A stretch of DNA of 64,000 bases from Marisimplicoccus sp038110465 (lineage in GTDB: Bacteria > Bacteroidota > Bacteroidia > Flavobacteriales > Flavobacteriaceae): positions 18,844 to 82,843 of the forward strand of contig JAYNJU010000005.1 in assembly GCA_038110465.1 (NCBI GenBank). Reading direction: 5' to 3'. Both the position numbers and the translations under genes were made by a program. Position 1 is the first letter of the stretch. Each line of letters opens with the position of its first letter. Positions 25,671-33,511 of the stretch are shown here, piece by piece. A model generated the notes under the pieces. The model had not been told where the DNA came from and ran no database searches. It saw nothing but the letters and a program-made list of their open reading frames with translations.

Positions 25671-27350
25671 TTATTCAAAAATTAATTTATTTTCATTTTC
25701 ATGCCATTCAAGATAATTTTTAGAATATACCTCTTCAATCTTTCCTCTCTTTAATTTTTGAGTTGGACCAACGATACCATTCTCCTGTGTCCATTGATCT
25801 TTTACTACTATCAATGTTGAAATTTTCTTGTAGTTTACCAGATCTTTATTTACTTCTTCCAGTCTATTTAAAAGAATTTTAGAAATATTTTCATGATCAA
25901 TTTTTCTACCAATATCAGATAATTGAATTAAACAAATAGGCTGAGCTATACCAAGTCCAACTACACATACTTCCTCAATTTCATTCATATCAACAAAAAG
26001 CTGTTCTAATGTTACAGGTTCAATATATTCTCCTTTAGATGTTTTGAAACTATCAGCAACCCTTCCAGTTATATGTAAATAATTATCATCGTCTAAAAAT
26101 CCTTTATCACCTGTATGAAGCCAACCATCTCTGAGGGTAAAATCACTAAGCTCTTTATTTTTGTAATAGCCGGTCATTATAAAAGGACCTTTCATTAATA
26201 TTTCTCCAGTTTCTTCATCTATTTTCATATCTACACCATTTTGAGGCTGTCCAACTGTATGAAGCTTTTCAAAATCTCTCCCATCGACTGAACTACAAAT
26301 AGCACAGTTTTCAGTCATACCATAACCATTGGTTATAAAAACATCTATTTTTCTAAACCACTCAATAAGTTCAACAGGCATAGGAGCTGACCCAGATACT
26401 ACAATTCTTGCCCTACTAAAACCTAGGCCTTTTTTAATAAGCTTTTTAAGAATACTAGATAATAAAGGGATCTTGAGTAAAGTATCTAATTTTTTTTGTG
26501 AAAATTTATTTAAAATTCCTAACTGTAATTTAGTCCAAACTCTTGGTGCTGCAGCAAATACATGAGGTTGAACATCTTTTAAATTTTTACCAAAAGTATC
26601 TAAAGATTCAACAAATGATATATTACCACCATACCTAAAAGAAGTCCATTCGATTACTACTCTTTCAAAAATATGATTCAGAGGTAAATATGATATAAAG
26701 TCATTGTTACCATCATGACTGATCCCAAGAGGGTTATTAGGATCATCTAAAACTACTTTTATACCATCTATTGCTTGGTATGTAAGCATAACTCCTTTTG
26801 GGTTTCCGGTAGTACCAGAGGTAAATATGATAGTCCAAAGGTCGGATAACTTTGGAATATTTGGATTTTCAATAGGCTCATGGCTATTAATAAAATCGTG
26901 CCAATTTAAACCTCTACTAACTTCTGAGCAACCTTTGTAGTGAGGAAATGTTATCATTGGCATATCTTTGGGTAAATCATTTTTAATTTCATCCCAGGTC
27001 TCAATTTTTCCTAAAAAAAGAGCATCAACATCTCCATAATCCATAATATATGCAAGTTCTTTTCCATTTAGAGTTGGAAAGAAAGGAACAGATACATATC
27101 CCGCCATAACAATTGCTAAATCACTAATAATCCACTCTCTACAATTTTTGGAATAAATACCTATATGAGCACCCTCTCTAAGATTTAGGGATTTTAAACC
27201 AGAAGCTAATCTTCTTGCCATGTTTCCAACCTCGCCCCAAGTATATTCTTCCCATTCATCTCCAAAGGGTTGTCTTAAATAAGTTTTATCCTTAAACTCC
27301 TTTTCCCATTTTAAAAATCTGAAATCGAATAGCTCTTGATTTGTATTCAT
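25671..27350 (-). CDS. long-chain acyl-CoA synthetase (AMP-forming)
   Basis: ATP- and CoA-dependent activation of fatty acids. It has 559 residues. ANL-superfamily motifs: P-loop IIFTSGTTGNPKGVML, SYLPLNHIFERVV, VSGSAPMPVEL, TNGYGMTENC, and GWLHTGDKGFLDDDNYLHITGR with the hinge and adenylate-binding Asp. The C-terminal catalytic Lys is probably in TQKLKRGKIEEVY. The tyrosine-based PLNHIFER form fits the FAA1/FadD15-like long-chain group. It is followed after 205 bases by the TonB receptor on the same strand and is divergent from atpD. Confidence 0.92.
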   Translation of the reverse strand: MNTNQELFDFRFLKWEKEFKDKTYLRQPFGDEWEEYTWGEVGNMARRLASGLKSLNLREGAHIGIYSKNCREWIISDLAIVMAGYVSVPFFPTLNGKELAYIMDYGDVDALFLGKIETWDEIKNDLPKDMPMITFPHYKGCSEVSRGLNWHDFINSHEPIENPNIPKLSDLWTIIFTSGTTGNPKGVMLTYQAIDGIKVVLDDPNNPLGISHDGNNDFISYLPLNHIFERVVIEWTSFRYGGNISFVESLDTFGKNLKDVQPHVFAAAPRVWTKLQLGILNKFSQKKLDTLLKIPLLSSILKKLIKKGLGFSRARIVVSGSAPMPVELIEWFRKIDVFITNGYGMTENCAICSSVDGRDFEKLHTVGQPQNGVDMKIDEETGEILMKGPFIMTGYYKNKELSDFTLRDGWLHTGDKGFLDDDNYLHITGRVADSFKTSKGEYIEPVTLEQLFVDMNEIEEVCVVGLGIAQPICLIQLSDIGRKIDHENISKILLNRLEEVNKDLVNYKKISTLIVVKDQWTQENGIVGPTQKLKRGKIEEVYSKNYLEWHENENKLIFE

Positions 27351-27506
27351 AATTAATTGGTTTTCAATAGTTTTTATAATTCTTTATAACTAAATATATG
27401 AGATTATTTTGATCTTTAAAAACTTATAAAACTCTACTGCTCAAAGAATTTTAATAAATAATCAAAATTGAGCGATTATTAGCTTTTAAATTAACATGCT
27501 AGACCA

Positions 27507-27514
27507 TATATTTG
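27507..27514 (+). promoter_or_regulatory. candidate -7 promoter element for atpDC
   Basis: TATATTTG, an exact TAnnTTTG match 24 bases before the atpD ATG. TTTT at 27484-27487 sits 19 bases upstream where TTTG would be the -33 element. No Shine-Dalgarno sequence follows; the leader is A/T-rich. Confidence 0.6.
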
Positions 27515-27538
27515 CACTTTAATTTTTAATCACAAAAA

Positions 27539-29053
27539 ATGTCAAAAAGTATAGGTAAAGTATCAAAAGTAATTGGGGCTGTTGTTGATGTTGAATTTTC
27601 TTCAAAAGACAGTTCTCTTCCTGAAATTTATGATTCACTAGAAATTAATAGAGAAGATGGTTCTGTATTAGTATTAGAAGTTCAATCCCACATTGGAGAG
27701 AATATTGTTAGAACTATTTCTATGGATTCAACTGATGGTCTTAGTAGGGGTACAGATGTTATTTCAACAGGTAGCCCAATTCAAATGCCTATAGGTAAGG
27801 ATGTTTATGGTAGATTATTTAATGTTGTAGGAGATCCAATAGATGGATTAGAAGTTTTACCAAAAACCAATGATGATGGTATGTCAATTCACAGAAAAGC
27901 TCCAGATTTTGACCAGCTATCAACATCAACTGAGGTTTTATTTACTGGAATTAAAGTAATTGATTTAATCGAACCTTATGCAAAAGGTGGTAAAATTGGC
28001 CTTTTTGGTGGTGCAGGTGTTGGAAAAACAGTATTAATTCAAGAGCTAATAAATAATATTGCTAAAGGTCATGGTGGTTTATCAGTTTTTGCAGGTGTAG
28101 GTGAAAGAACGAGAGAAGGAAATGATCTCTTAAGAGAGATGATAGAATCCGGGATTATTAACTATGGTGAAGAGTTCAAAAAATCAATGGAAGCTGGTGA
28201 GTGGGACTTAAGTAAAGTTGATAAAAAAGCTTTACTAGAGTCAAAAGCAACTTTTGTTTTTGGTCAAATGAATGAGCCTCCAGGAGCAAGAGCCAGAGTT
28301 GCATTATCAGGCTTGACAGTAGCAGAATATTTTAGAGATGGTGGAGGAGATGGACAAGGTAAAGATGTACTTTTCTTTGTTGATAATATCTTTAGATTCA
28401 CTCAAGCTGGATCTGAGGTTTCTGCTCTTCTTGGAAGAATGCCTTCTGCTGTAGGTTACCAACCTACTTTAGCAACGGAGATGGGAGCGATGCAAGAAAG
28501 AATTACTTCTACTAAAAATGGCTCTATTACATCAGTTCAGGCCGTATATGTTCCAGCAGATGATTTAACTGATCCTGCACCAGCAACTACATTTGCTCAC
28601 TTAGATGCTACAACAGTTTTATCTAGAAAAATTGCTGAGTTAGGGATATACCCTGCAGTTGATCCACTTGACTCTACTTCAAGAATTCTTACTCCAGAAA
28701 TTTTAGGAGACGATCATTATAACTGCGCTCAAAGAGTTAAAGAACTACTTCAAAGATACAAGGAGCTTCAAGATATTATTGCAATACTTGGGATGGAAGA
28801 ACTTTCCGAAGAAGATAAATTAGCAGTAGCCAGAGCAAGAAGGGTACAAAGATTTTTATCTCAACCTTTTCATGTTGCTGAGCAATTCACAGGAATCCCT
28901 GGTGCTTTAGTCGATATTAAGGATACAATTAAAGGATTTAATATGATTATGGATGGTGAACTTGATCACATTCCAGAAGCAGCATTTAATTTAAAAGGAA
29001 CAATTGAAGAGGCAATAGAAGCTGGTGAAAAAATGCTTGCTGAAACAAAATAA
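27539..29053 (+). CDS. atpD: F1 ATP synthase subunit beta
   Basis: Catalytic subunit of the F-type ATP synthase. It has 504 residues. Walker A GGAGVGKTVLIQEL, GERTREGNDL (catalytic Glu region), VLFFVDNIFRFTQAGSEVSALLGRMPSAVGYQPTL (quoted only to mark the Walker B and DELSEED-proximal region) are all present, with QPFHVAEQFTG near the C-terminus. As in other Bacteroidota, atpD and atpC stand apart from the atpIBEFHAG genes. ATG start; preceded by a good -7 element. Confidence 0.99.
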   Translation: MSKSIGKVSKVIGAVVDVEFSSKDSSLPEIYDSLEINREDGSVLVLEVQSHIGENIVRTISMDSTDGLSRGTDVISTGSPIQMPIGKDVYGRLFNVVGDPIDGLEVLPKTNDDGMSIHRKAPDFDQLSTSTEVLFTGIKVIDLIEPYAKGGKIGLFGGAGVGKTVLIQELINNIAKGHGGLSVFAGVGERTREGNDLLREMIESGIINYGEEFKKSMEAGEWDLSKVDKKALLESKATFVFGQMNEPPGARARVALSGLTVAEYFRDGGGDGQGKDVLFFVDNIFRFTQAGSEVSALLGRMPSAVGYQPTLATEMGAMQERITSTKNGSITSVQAVYVPADDLTDPAPATTFAHLDATTVLSRKIAELGIYPAVDPLDSTSRILTPEILGDDHYNCAQRVKELLQRYKELQDIIAILGMEELSEEDKLAVARARRVQRFLSQPFHVAEQFTGIPGALVDIKDTIKGFNMIMDGELDHIPEAAFNLKGTIEEAIEAGEKMLAETK

Positions 29054-29055
29054 TT

Positions 29056-29331
29056 ATGTATTTAGAAATTATTACTCCAGAACAAACTCTCTTTAAGGGT
29101 GATGTTGAATCTGTTTTATTTCCGGGTACATCAGGAGATTTTCAAGTATTAAATAATCATGCACCTATAGTATCTACACTCAAAGAAGGTCAAGTTAAAA
29201 TTATCGGAAACTTAAAAATTGATGAAAGTGTTAAAGAAAAATTTGAGTTTTCAGAAAAGCAAACAATATTAAATATCCAATCTGGGACGGTTGAGATGAA
29301 TAACAATCATGTTACTTTGTTAGTTGATTAA
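29056..29331 (+). CDS. atpC: F1 ATP synthase subunit epsilon (short form)
   Basis: Central-stalk subunit. At 91 residues it contains only the N-terminal beta-sandwich (MYLEIITPEQTLFKGDVESVLFPG, GDFQVLNNHAPIVSTL, SGTVEMNNNHVTLLVD). The C-terminal two-helix domain that inhibits ATP hydrolysis in E. coli (about 45 residues) is absent, so that inhibition cannot operate here. The short form is common in Bacteroidota. It starts 2 bases after atpD, and its last 20 bases overlap the convergent recX gene. Confidence 0.95.
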   Translation: MYLEIITPEQTLFKGDVESVLFPGTSGDFQVLNNHAPIVSTLKEGQVKIIGNLKIDESVKEKFEFSEKQTILNIQSGTVEMNNNHVTLLVD

Positions 29332-29761
29332 CAAACTCAATTACCTTATCAATTTCCCATCCTTTATAACTTAGTCTTCTTATTATTTTCTCTTTTGATT
29401 TGTTATCAATTTTATGTTCTTTATCAATTTCACTCTTACATAAAGAAATTAATTTCTGAGAATATTCTTGATCATCAACCTGATTCAATGCATTAGTTAT
29501 ATTCCAGTCAGAAATCTTTTTTGCTTTCAACTCATTTTTAATTTTAACTTTTCCCCAATTATTTATATTGAATTTACCCCTAACAAAAGCCTCAGTAAAT
29601 CTTGTCTCAGATAAAAAATTTTCATCAATTAAATAACATAAATACTCATCTACTTCATCCCCAAAAACACCAAGTTTATTAAGTTTATTAATTACATCTT
29701 GATGACATCTTTCTTGATAAGCACAAAAATTTTCAATTTTACTTTTTATAGTAGATTCCAT
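29312..29761 (-). CDS. recX: regulatory protein RecX
   Basis: Small helical modulator of RecA filaments. It has 149 residues, all helical, with the three-repeat RecX pattern: IENFCAYQERCHQDVINKL, FLSETRFTEAFVRGKF (the conserved D/E-x-R-FA region), KIKNELKAKKIS and IIRRLSYKGWEIDKVIEFV. The 3' end overlaps the end of convergent atpC by 20 bases. It lies downstream of the rng terminator, so it probably has its own weak promoter or depends on read-through. Confidence 0.88.
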   Translation of the reverse strand: MESTIKSKIENFCAYQERCHQDVINKLNKLGVFGDEVDEYLCYLIDENFLSETRFTEAFVRGKFNINNWGKVKIKNELKAKKISDWNITNALNQVDDQEYSQKLISLCKSEIDKEHKIDNKSKEKIIRRLSYKGWEIDKVIEFVNQLTK

Positions 29762-29771
29762 GTTTTAATAT

Positions 29772-29804
29772 AAAAAAAACCGTTTAGAATTTCTAAACGG
29801 TTTT
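29772..29804 (-). terminator. intrinsic terminator of rng
   Basis: Stem CCGTTTAG / CTAAACGG (29780-29787 with 29793-29800, loop AATTT) extended by A-T pairs. On the minus strand it ends in a run of eight U. It lies 10 bases past the rng stop. Confidence 0.88.
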
Positions 29805-29813
29805 CGTATTCAT

Positions 29814-31364
29814 TTAATTTAAAATTTTTGATCTATTATTTGTAAAGTTATATTGAAGGTATAAATATGAGTCTCTTGGAACTACTTTAATTGTTCTTCT
29901 ATATTGAAAACTCCATTTATTTTTCAATGAAAATAGACCTTTTGTAATATACGCTGCTACAAAAGGATGTACATGAATGTATATGCTCCCTTTTTTATAA
30001 CGCGAATTCTTAACAATTTTGTTAAGTTCTGTATTGATTTTGTCTACTAATAAAATAGGCGCTTCCACTTCTAAATCTATATTTGGATTTGCTTCTCTTG
30101 TTTTTATATTCATCTCTGGCCTTACCCTTTGCCTCGTGATCTGAATTAATCCAAATTTGCTCGGTGGAAGAATCTTATGTTTAGTTCTGTCTTTTGCCAT
30201 TTCTTCGCAGAAATGATCAAACAGTTTTTTTCTGTTTTCTTTAGTTGTTAAATCTATGAAGTCTACTACAATAATTCCCCCCATATCTCTTAATCTTAAT
30301 TGTCTTGCAATTTCTGCTGATGCAATCAAGTTTACTTCCATAGCAGTTTCTTCTTGTGTTTTAGATTTATTGGATCTATTACCACTATTTACATCTATTA
30401 CATGAAGAGCTTCTGTATGTTCAATAATTAGATATGCTCCTTTTTGCATTGAAACAGTTCTCCCAAATGATGACTTGATTTGTCTTTCAATACCATATTT
30501 TTCAAATATAGGAGTAACACCTTTATAGAGTTTAACAATTGATGATTTACCAGGAGCTATAACCTTTATATATTCTTTAATTTCACTGTATAAATTGGGA
30601 TCATCTAAATAAATATTTGAGAACGAGTCATCAAATACATCTCTTAATTTTGATGTCGTTCTATTAATTTCTCCTAGAATCTTAGTTGGATAAGCATCAG
30701 CCTTGCTAAAATTAATGCACAATCTTTTCCATCTAAGTATCAAATCTTTTAGATCTCCTTCTAGCTCACTTACAGTTTTATTTTTTGCTACAGTTCGAAC
30801 TATAAGCCCAAATCCTTTTGGCTTTATGTTCTTGACTAAGTTTCTTAGTCTCTTTTTTTCATCTTGACTTTTAATTTTTTGTGAAATTGAGATTCTCTCA
30901 GAAAAAGGAATCAAAACCATAAATCTACCTGCTAATGAGATCTCAGAACTTAATCTTGGACCTTTGGTAGAAATAGGTTCTTTAATTATCTGTACTAAAG
31001 TTGTTTGTTTTGCTTTTAAACAATCTTTTACAAGCCCATTTTTAGGAATATCTTTCTCAAATTTAAATGTATTAAATGAGAAAGATTTTACTTTTTTACT
31101 ATCAATTTGATCTACAAATTTAGATAATGATAAAAGTTTAGGGCCTAAGTCATGATAGTGAAGAAAACCATCCTTTTCATGGCCAACATCTACAAATGCA
31201 GCATTTAGACCAGGAATAGTTTTTCGAATTTTTGCAACAAAAATATCACCTACAGAAAATTTGTTTTTACCTACTTCTTTATCTAGCTCAATTAGTTTTC
31301 CGTCATTGAGCATTGCAAAATCAACAGCATTTGAATTTGATCTTATAATCAATTCTTTTTTCAC
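29814..31364 (-). CDS. rng: ribonuclease G (RNase E/G family)
   Basis: Endoribonuclease for rRNA maturation and mRNA turnover. It has 516 residues. An N-terminal S1-type OB domain (VGDIFVAKIRKTIPGLNAAFVDVG, residues about 37-60) leads into the catalytic region with HVIDVNSGNRS and GGIIVVDFIDL (two metal-binding Asp residues), then SKFGLIQITRQRVRPEM. The CPxCxG zinc-link of E. coli RNase E/G is not seen. The start is GTG at 31364. Upstream in the same direction lie HU and the 29-residue basic protein, with a small hairpin between. Confidence 0.95.
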   Translation of the reverse strand: MKKELIIRSNSNAVDFAMLNDGKLIELDKEVGKNKFSVGDIFVAKIRKTIPGLNAAFVDVGHEKDGFLHYHDLGPKLLSLSKFVDQIDSKKVKSFSFNTFKFEKDIPKNGLVKDCLKAKQTTLVQIIKEPISTKGPRLSSEISLAGRFMVLIPFSERISISQKIKSQDEKKRLRNLVKNIKPKGFGLIVRTVAKNKTVSELEGDLKDLILRWKRLCINFSKADAYPTKILGEINRTTSKLRDVFDDSFSNIYLDDPNLYSEIKEYIKVIAPGKSSIVKLYKGVTPIFEKYGIERQIKSSFGRTVSMQKGAYLIIEHTEALHVIDVNSGNRSNKSKTQEETAMEVNLIASAEIARQLRLRDMGGIIVVDFIDLTTKENRKKLFDHFCEEMAKDRTKHKILPPSKFGLIQITRQRVRPEMNIKTREANPNIDLEVEAPILLVDKINTELNKIVKNSRYKKGSIYIHVHPFVAAYITKGLFSLKNKWSFQYRRTIKVVPRDSYLYLQYNFTNNRSKILN

Positions 31365-31451
31365 TGTTTTAAGTATTTTTTCTACTAAATGTAGAAAGGT
31401 TAAACATTTTCGATATCTATATAACTTTCGCTATATGTTATTTCAAAGAAC

Positions 31452-31476
31452 TTGGGATTTTTAGAGTGCATCCCAA
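31452..31476 (-). other. hairpin between the small basic protein gene and rng
   Basis: Inverted repeat TTGGGAT / ATCCCAA with an 11-base loop, ending 5 bases past the small gene's stop. No U-run follows, so it is not an ordinary terminator. It may be a partial terminator, an mRNA-stability element or an RNase G target. Confidence 0.5.
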
Positions 31477-31480
31477 AACA

Positions 31481-31570
31481 CTATTTTTTCTTATGTCTGT
31501 TTGCTCTCGCTCTTTTCTTTCTTTTGTGAGTAGCAACCTTATGTCTTTTTCTTTTTTTACCGCTAGGCAT
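31481..31570 (-). CDS. 29-residue very basic protein, probable ribosome-associated
   Basis: ATG at 31570, stop TAG at 31481-31483. The protein begins MPSGKKRKRHK and ends NRHKKK; of its 29 residues, 18 are Lys or Arg and 3 are His. I recognise near-identical small proteins in other Bacteroidota, always beginning MPSGKKRKRHK. It lies between HU and rng, 14 bases after the HU stop. Size, charge and conservation suggest a protein buried in rRNA. It could be the ribosomal protein named bL38 in the Flavobacterium johnsoniae ribosome structure, but I cannot confirm that sequence from memory. Confidence 0.8.
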   Translation of the reverse strand: MPSGKKRKRHKVATHKRKKRARANRHKKK

Positions 31571-31584
31571 ATTTTATAATTTAA

Positions 31585-31875
31585 TTAGCTAACTAAAACA
31601 TTCTTTTTTACAGACTCAACAAAAGTTTTAGCAGGTTTAAATGATGGAATATTATGAGCAGGAATTATTACAGCTGTATTTTTTGAAATATTTCTACCTG
31701 TCTTTTCTGCTCGAGTTTTAACAATAAAACTCCCAAATCCTCTTAAATAAACGTTATTATTTTTTTGAAGTGAAAATTTAATTTCATCCATAAATTTTTC
31801 AGCGATCATCTGGACATCAGTTTTATCAACACCTGTTTGATCTGAAATTTTTTTTACTATATCTGCCTTTGTCAT
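31585..31875 (-). CDS. HU family DNA-binding protein
   Basis: Histone-like dimer that bends DNA. It has 96 residues. Seen: MTKADIVKKISDQTGVDKTDV, FMDEIKFSLQKNNNVYLRGFGSF (beta arm base), TGRNISKNTAVIIPAHNIPSFKPAK (arm with the intercalating Pro) in the usual order. The form with ...RTGRNI / KNTAVIIP is the common Bacteroidota HU/IHF-like protein. Probably the first gene of the HU, small basic protein, rng transcript. ATG start with an exact -7 element 40 bases upstream. Confidence 0.95.
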   Translation of the reverse strand: MTKADIVKKISDQTGVDKTDVQMIAEKFMDEIKFSLQKNNNVYLRGFGSFIVKTRAEKTGRNISKNTAVIIPAHNIPSFKPAKTFVESVKKNVLVS

Positions 31876-31914
31876 TTTCTGTTATTTGGTTATACAATTA
31901 GCTTTTAAGGCTAG

Positions 31915-31922
31915 CAAATATA
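31915..31922 (-). promoter_or_regulatory. candidate -7 promoter element for HU
   Basis: The minus strand reads TATATTTG, the same 8-mer as at atpD. It ends 40 bases before the HU ATG. No clear -33 TTTG. Confidence 0.55.
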
Positions 31923-31972
31923 TAAATTTAAATTATAAATTATATATTAACCAGGACTTAATTATATGACAG

Positions 31973-33013
31973 ATGTCTATTGTAAAGCTGCTCTTAAAAT
32001 GGTATAAAATCAATAAGAGAAATCTTCCTTGGAGGAGAGATAAAGATCCATATAAAGTATGGATTTCTGAAATTATTTTACAACAAACAAGAGTTAATCA
32101 AGGAATAGAATATTATTTAAGATTTATTAAAAAATTTCCAAATTTAGAATCATTAGCAAATTCTAAAGAAGAAGAAGTTTTAAATTTATGGCAAGGTTTA
32201 GGATATTACAATCGGGCAATCAACTTGCATAAAACCTCAAAAAATATTCATACAAATTTAAACGGAGTCTTTCCGCAATCGTATGAGGAATTAGTCAGGC
32301 TAAAAGGAATAGGGGACTATACTGCGTCTGCAATTTCTTCAATATGTTTTGATGAATATAATCCGGTTGTAGATGGTAACGTTCTTAGATTTATTTCTAG
32401 ACTATACGGAATTAAAGATTCTATAGATTCAACTATAACAAAAAAAGAAATAAAAAAAATATGTAATAACTTAATAAAGTTTGCCAATAATCCTGGAGAT
32501 TTTAATCAAGCATTAATGGAGTTTGGCTCTTTAGTATGTTCTCCTTTCCCTGATTGTAAAAAATGTCCATTAAAAAACAAATGTATTGCCAAGATTGAAA
32601 ATATAGTTGATGCAATTCCTTCAAGAACATTAAAAAAAAAGATAAAAAAGAGATATTTAAATTATACAGTTTTCATAGATAATCAAAAAAGGACAATTAT
32701 AGATTATAGAAAACACAAAGATATTTGGTATCACTTATATCAATTTCCTTTAATTGAGACAAGTCAAAAAATAAATGATTTTGAAAATTCAATTCATTTA
32801 CAAAAACAAATTAAGAAAATTCAACATTCAGGAGACGTTAAATTCTTATTTCAAAAAGAGATTGTACATAATCTTACTCATCAAATACTAATGATTACTT
32901 TTTACGTTTTTGATGTAAATTCCGATCTTAAAAAATCCATAAATATTTCTAACCTACATAAATATTCATTTCCTGTACCAATTAAGAATTTTATCAATAA
33001 CTTCTTAAACTAG
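31973..33013 (+). CDS. mutY: A/G-specific adenine glycosylase
   Basis: Removes adenine paired with 8-oxoguanine. It has 346 residues. Seen: LPWRRDKDPYKVWISEIILQQT (N-terminal signature with catalytic Glu), LKGIGDYTASAIS (helix-hairpin-helix), PVVDGNVLRFISRL (catalytic Asp), then the iron-sulfur Cys set and a NUDIX-like C-terminal recognition domain. The cluster loop reads CSPFPDCKKCPLKNKC, i.e. C-x5-C-x2-C-x5-C, one residue shorter than the usual first spacing of six. Followed by ssb and gldE, the common flavobacterial order. Confidence 0.94.
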   Translation: MSIVKLLLKWYKINKRNLPWRRDKDPYKVWISEIILQQTRVNQGIEYYLRFIKKFPNLESLANSKEEEVLNLWQGLGYYNRAINLHKTSKNIHTNLNGVFPQSYEELVRLKGIGDYTASAISSICFDEYNPVVDGNVLRFISRLYGIKDSIDSTITKKEIKKICNNLIKFANNPGDFNQALMEFGSLVCSPFPDCKKCPLKNKCIAKIENIVDAIPSRTLKKKIKKRYLNYTVFIDNQKRTIIDYRKHKDIWYHLYQFPLIETSQKINDFENSIHLQKQIKKIQHSGDVKFLFQKEIVHNLTHQILMITFYVFDVNSDLKKSINISNLHKYSFPVPIKNFINNFLN

Positions 33014-33019
33014 GTATTC

Positions 33020-33027
33020 TAATTTTG
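33020..33027 (+). promoter_or_regulatory. candidate -7 promoter element for ssb
   Basis: TAATTTTG, exact TAnnTTTG, 23 bases before the ssb ATG and just after the mutY stop. It would allow ssb and gldE to be expressed separately from mutY. Confidence 0.5.
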
Positions 33028-33050
33028 TATATTAGCTCATATATTTCAAT

Positions 33051-33476
33051 ATGAGTGGTACTTTAAATAAAGTTATGTTAATTGGACATCTAGGGGATGA
33101 TGTAAAGATCAAACATTTTGATAACGGTGGATGTATTGCAAGGTTTCCACTAGCTACAAATGAAACTTACACAAATAAAACAACAAACGAAAAAGTTACT
33201 AATACTGACTGGCATAATATTGTATTGAGAAATAAAGCTGCTGAAATTTGCGAAAAATATTTATCAAAGGGAGATAAAGTTTATGTTGAAGGAAAATTAA
33301 GAACAAGAAAATGGCAGGGTGAGGATGGAGGAGACAGATATACCACAGAGGTTAATGTTGACGAGTTTACTTTTCTTTCTACAAAAAAAGAATCTGGGTC
33401 TAGTTTTCAAAATGACTCTTCTACAGACATTCAAAAAGAAGTAAATGATTCACCTGAAGATGATCTGCCTTTCTAA
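33051..33476 (+). CDS. ssb: single-stranded DNA-binding protein
   Basis: Coats single-stranded DNA in replication and repair; RecO here would act with it. It has 141 residues: an OB fold (NKVMLIGHLGDDVKIKHFDNG, TDWHNIVLRNKAAEICEKYL, KGDKVYVEGKLRTRKW), a short Ser/Asp-rich linker and the acidic C-terminal tip DDLPF that recruits partner proteins. ATG start, no Shine-Dalgarno. Confidence 0.97.
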   Translation: MSGTLNKVMLIGHLGDDVKIKHFDNGGCIARFPLATNETYTNKTTNEKVTNTDWHNIVLRNKAAEICEKYLSKGDKVYVEGKLRTRKWQGEDGGDRYTTEVNVDEFTFLSTKKESGSSFQNDSSTDIQKEVNDSPEDDLPF

Positions 33477-33511
33477 TTAATAAGCTACTTGAATATTCAT
33501 TTTAAAATCCT

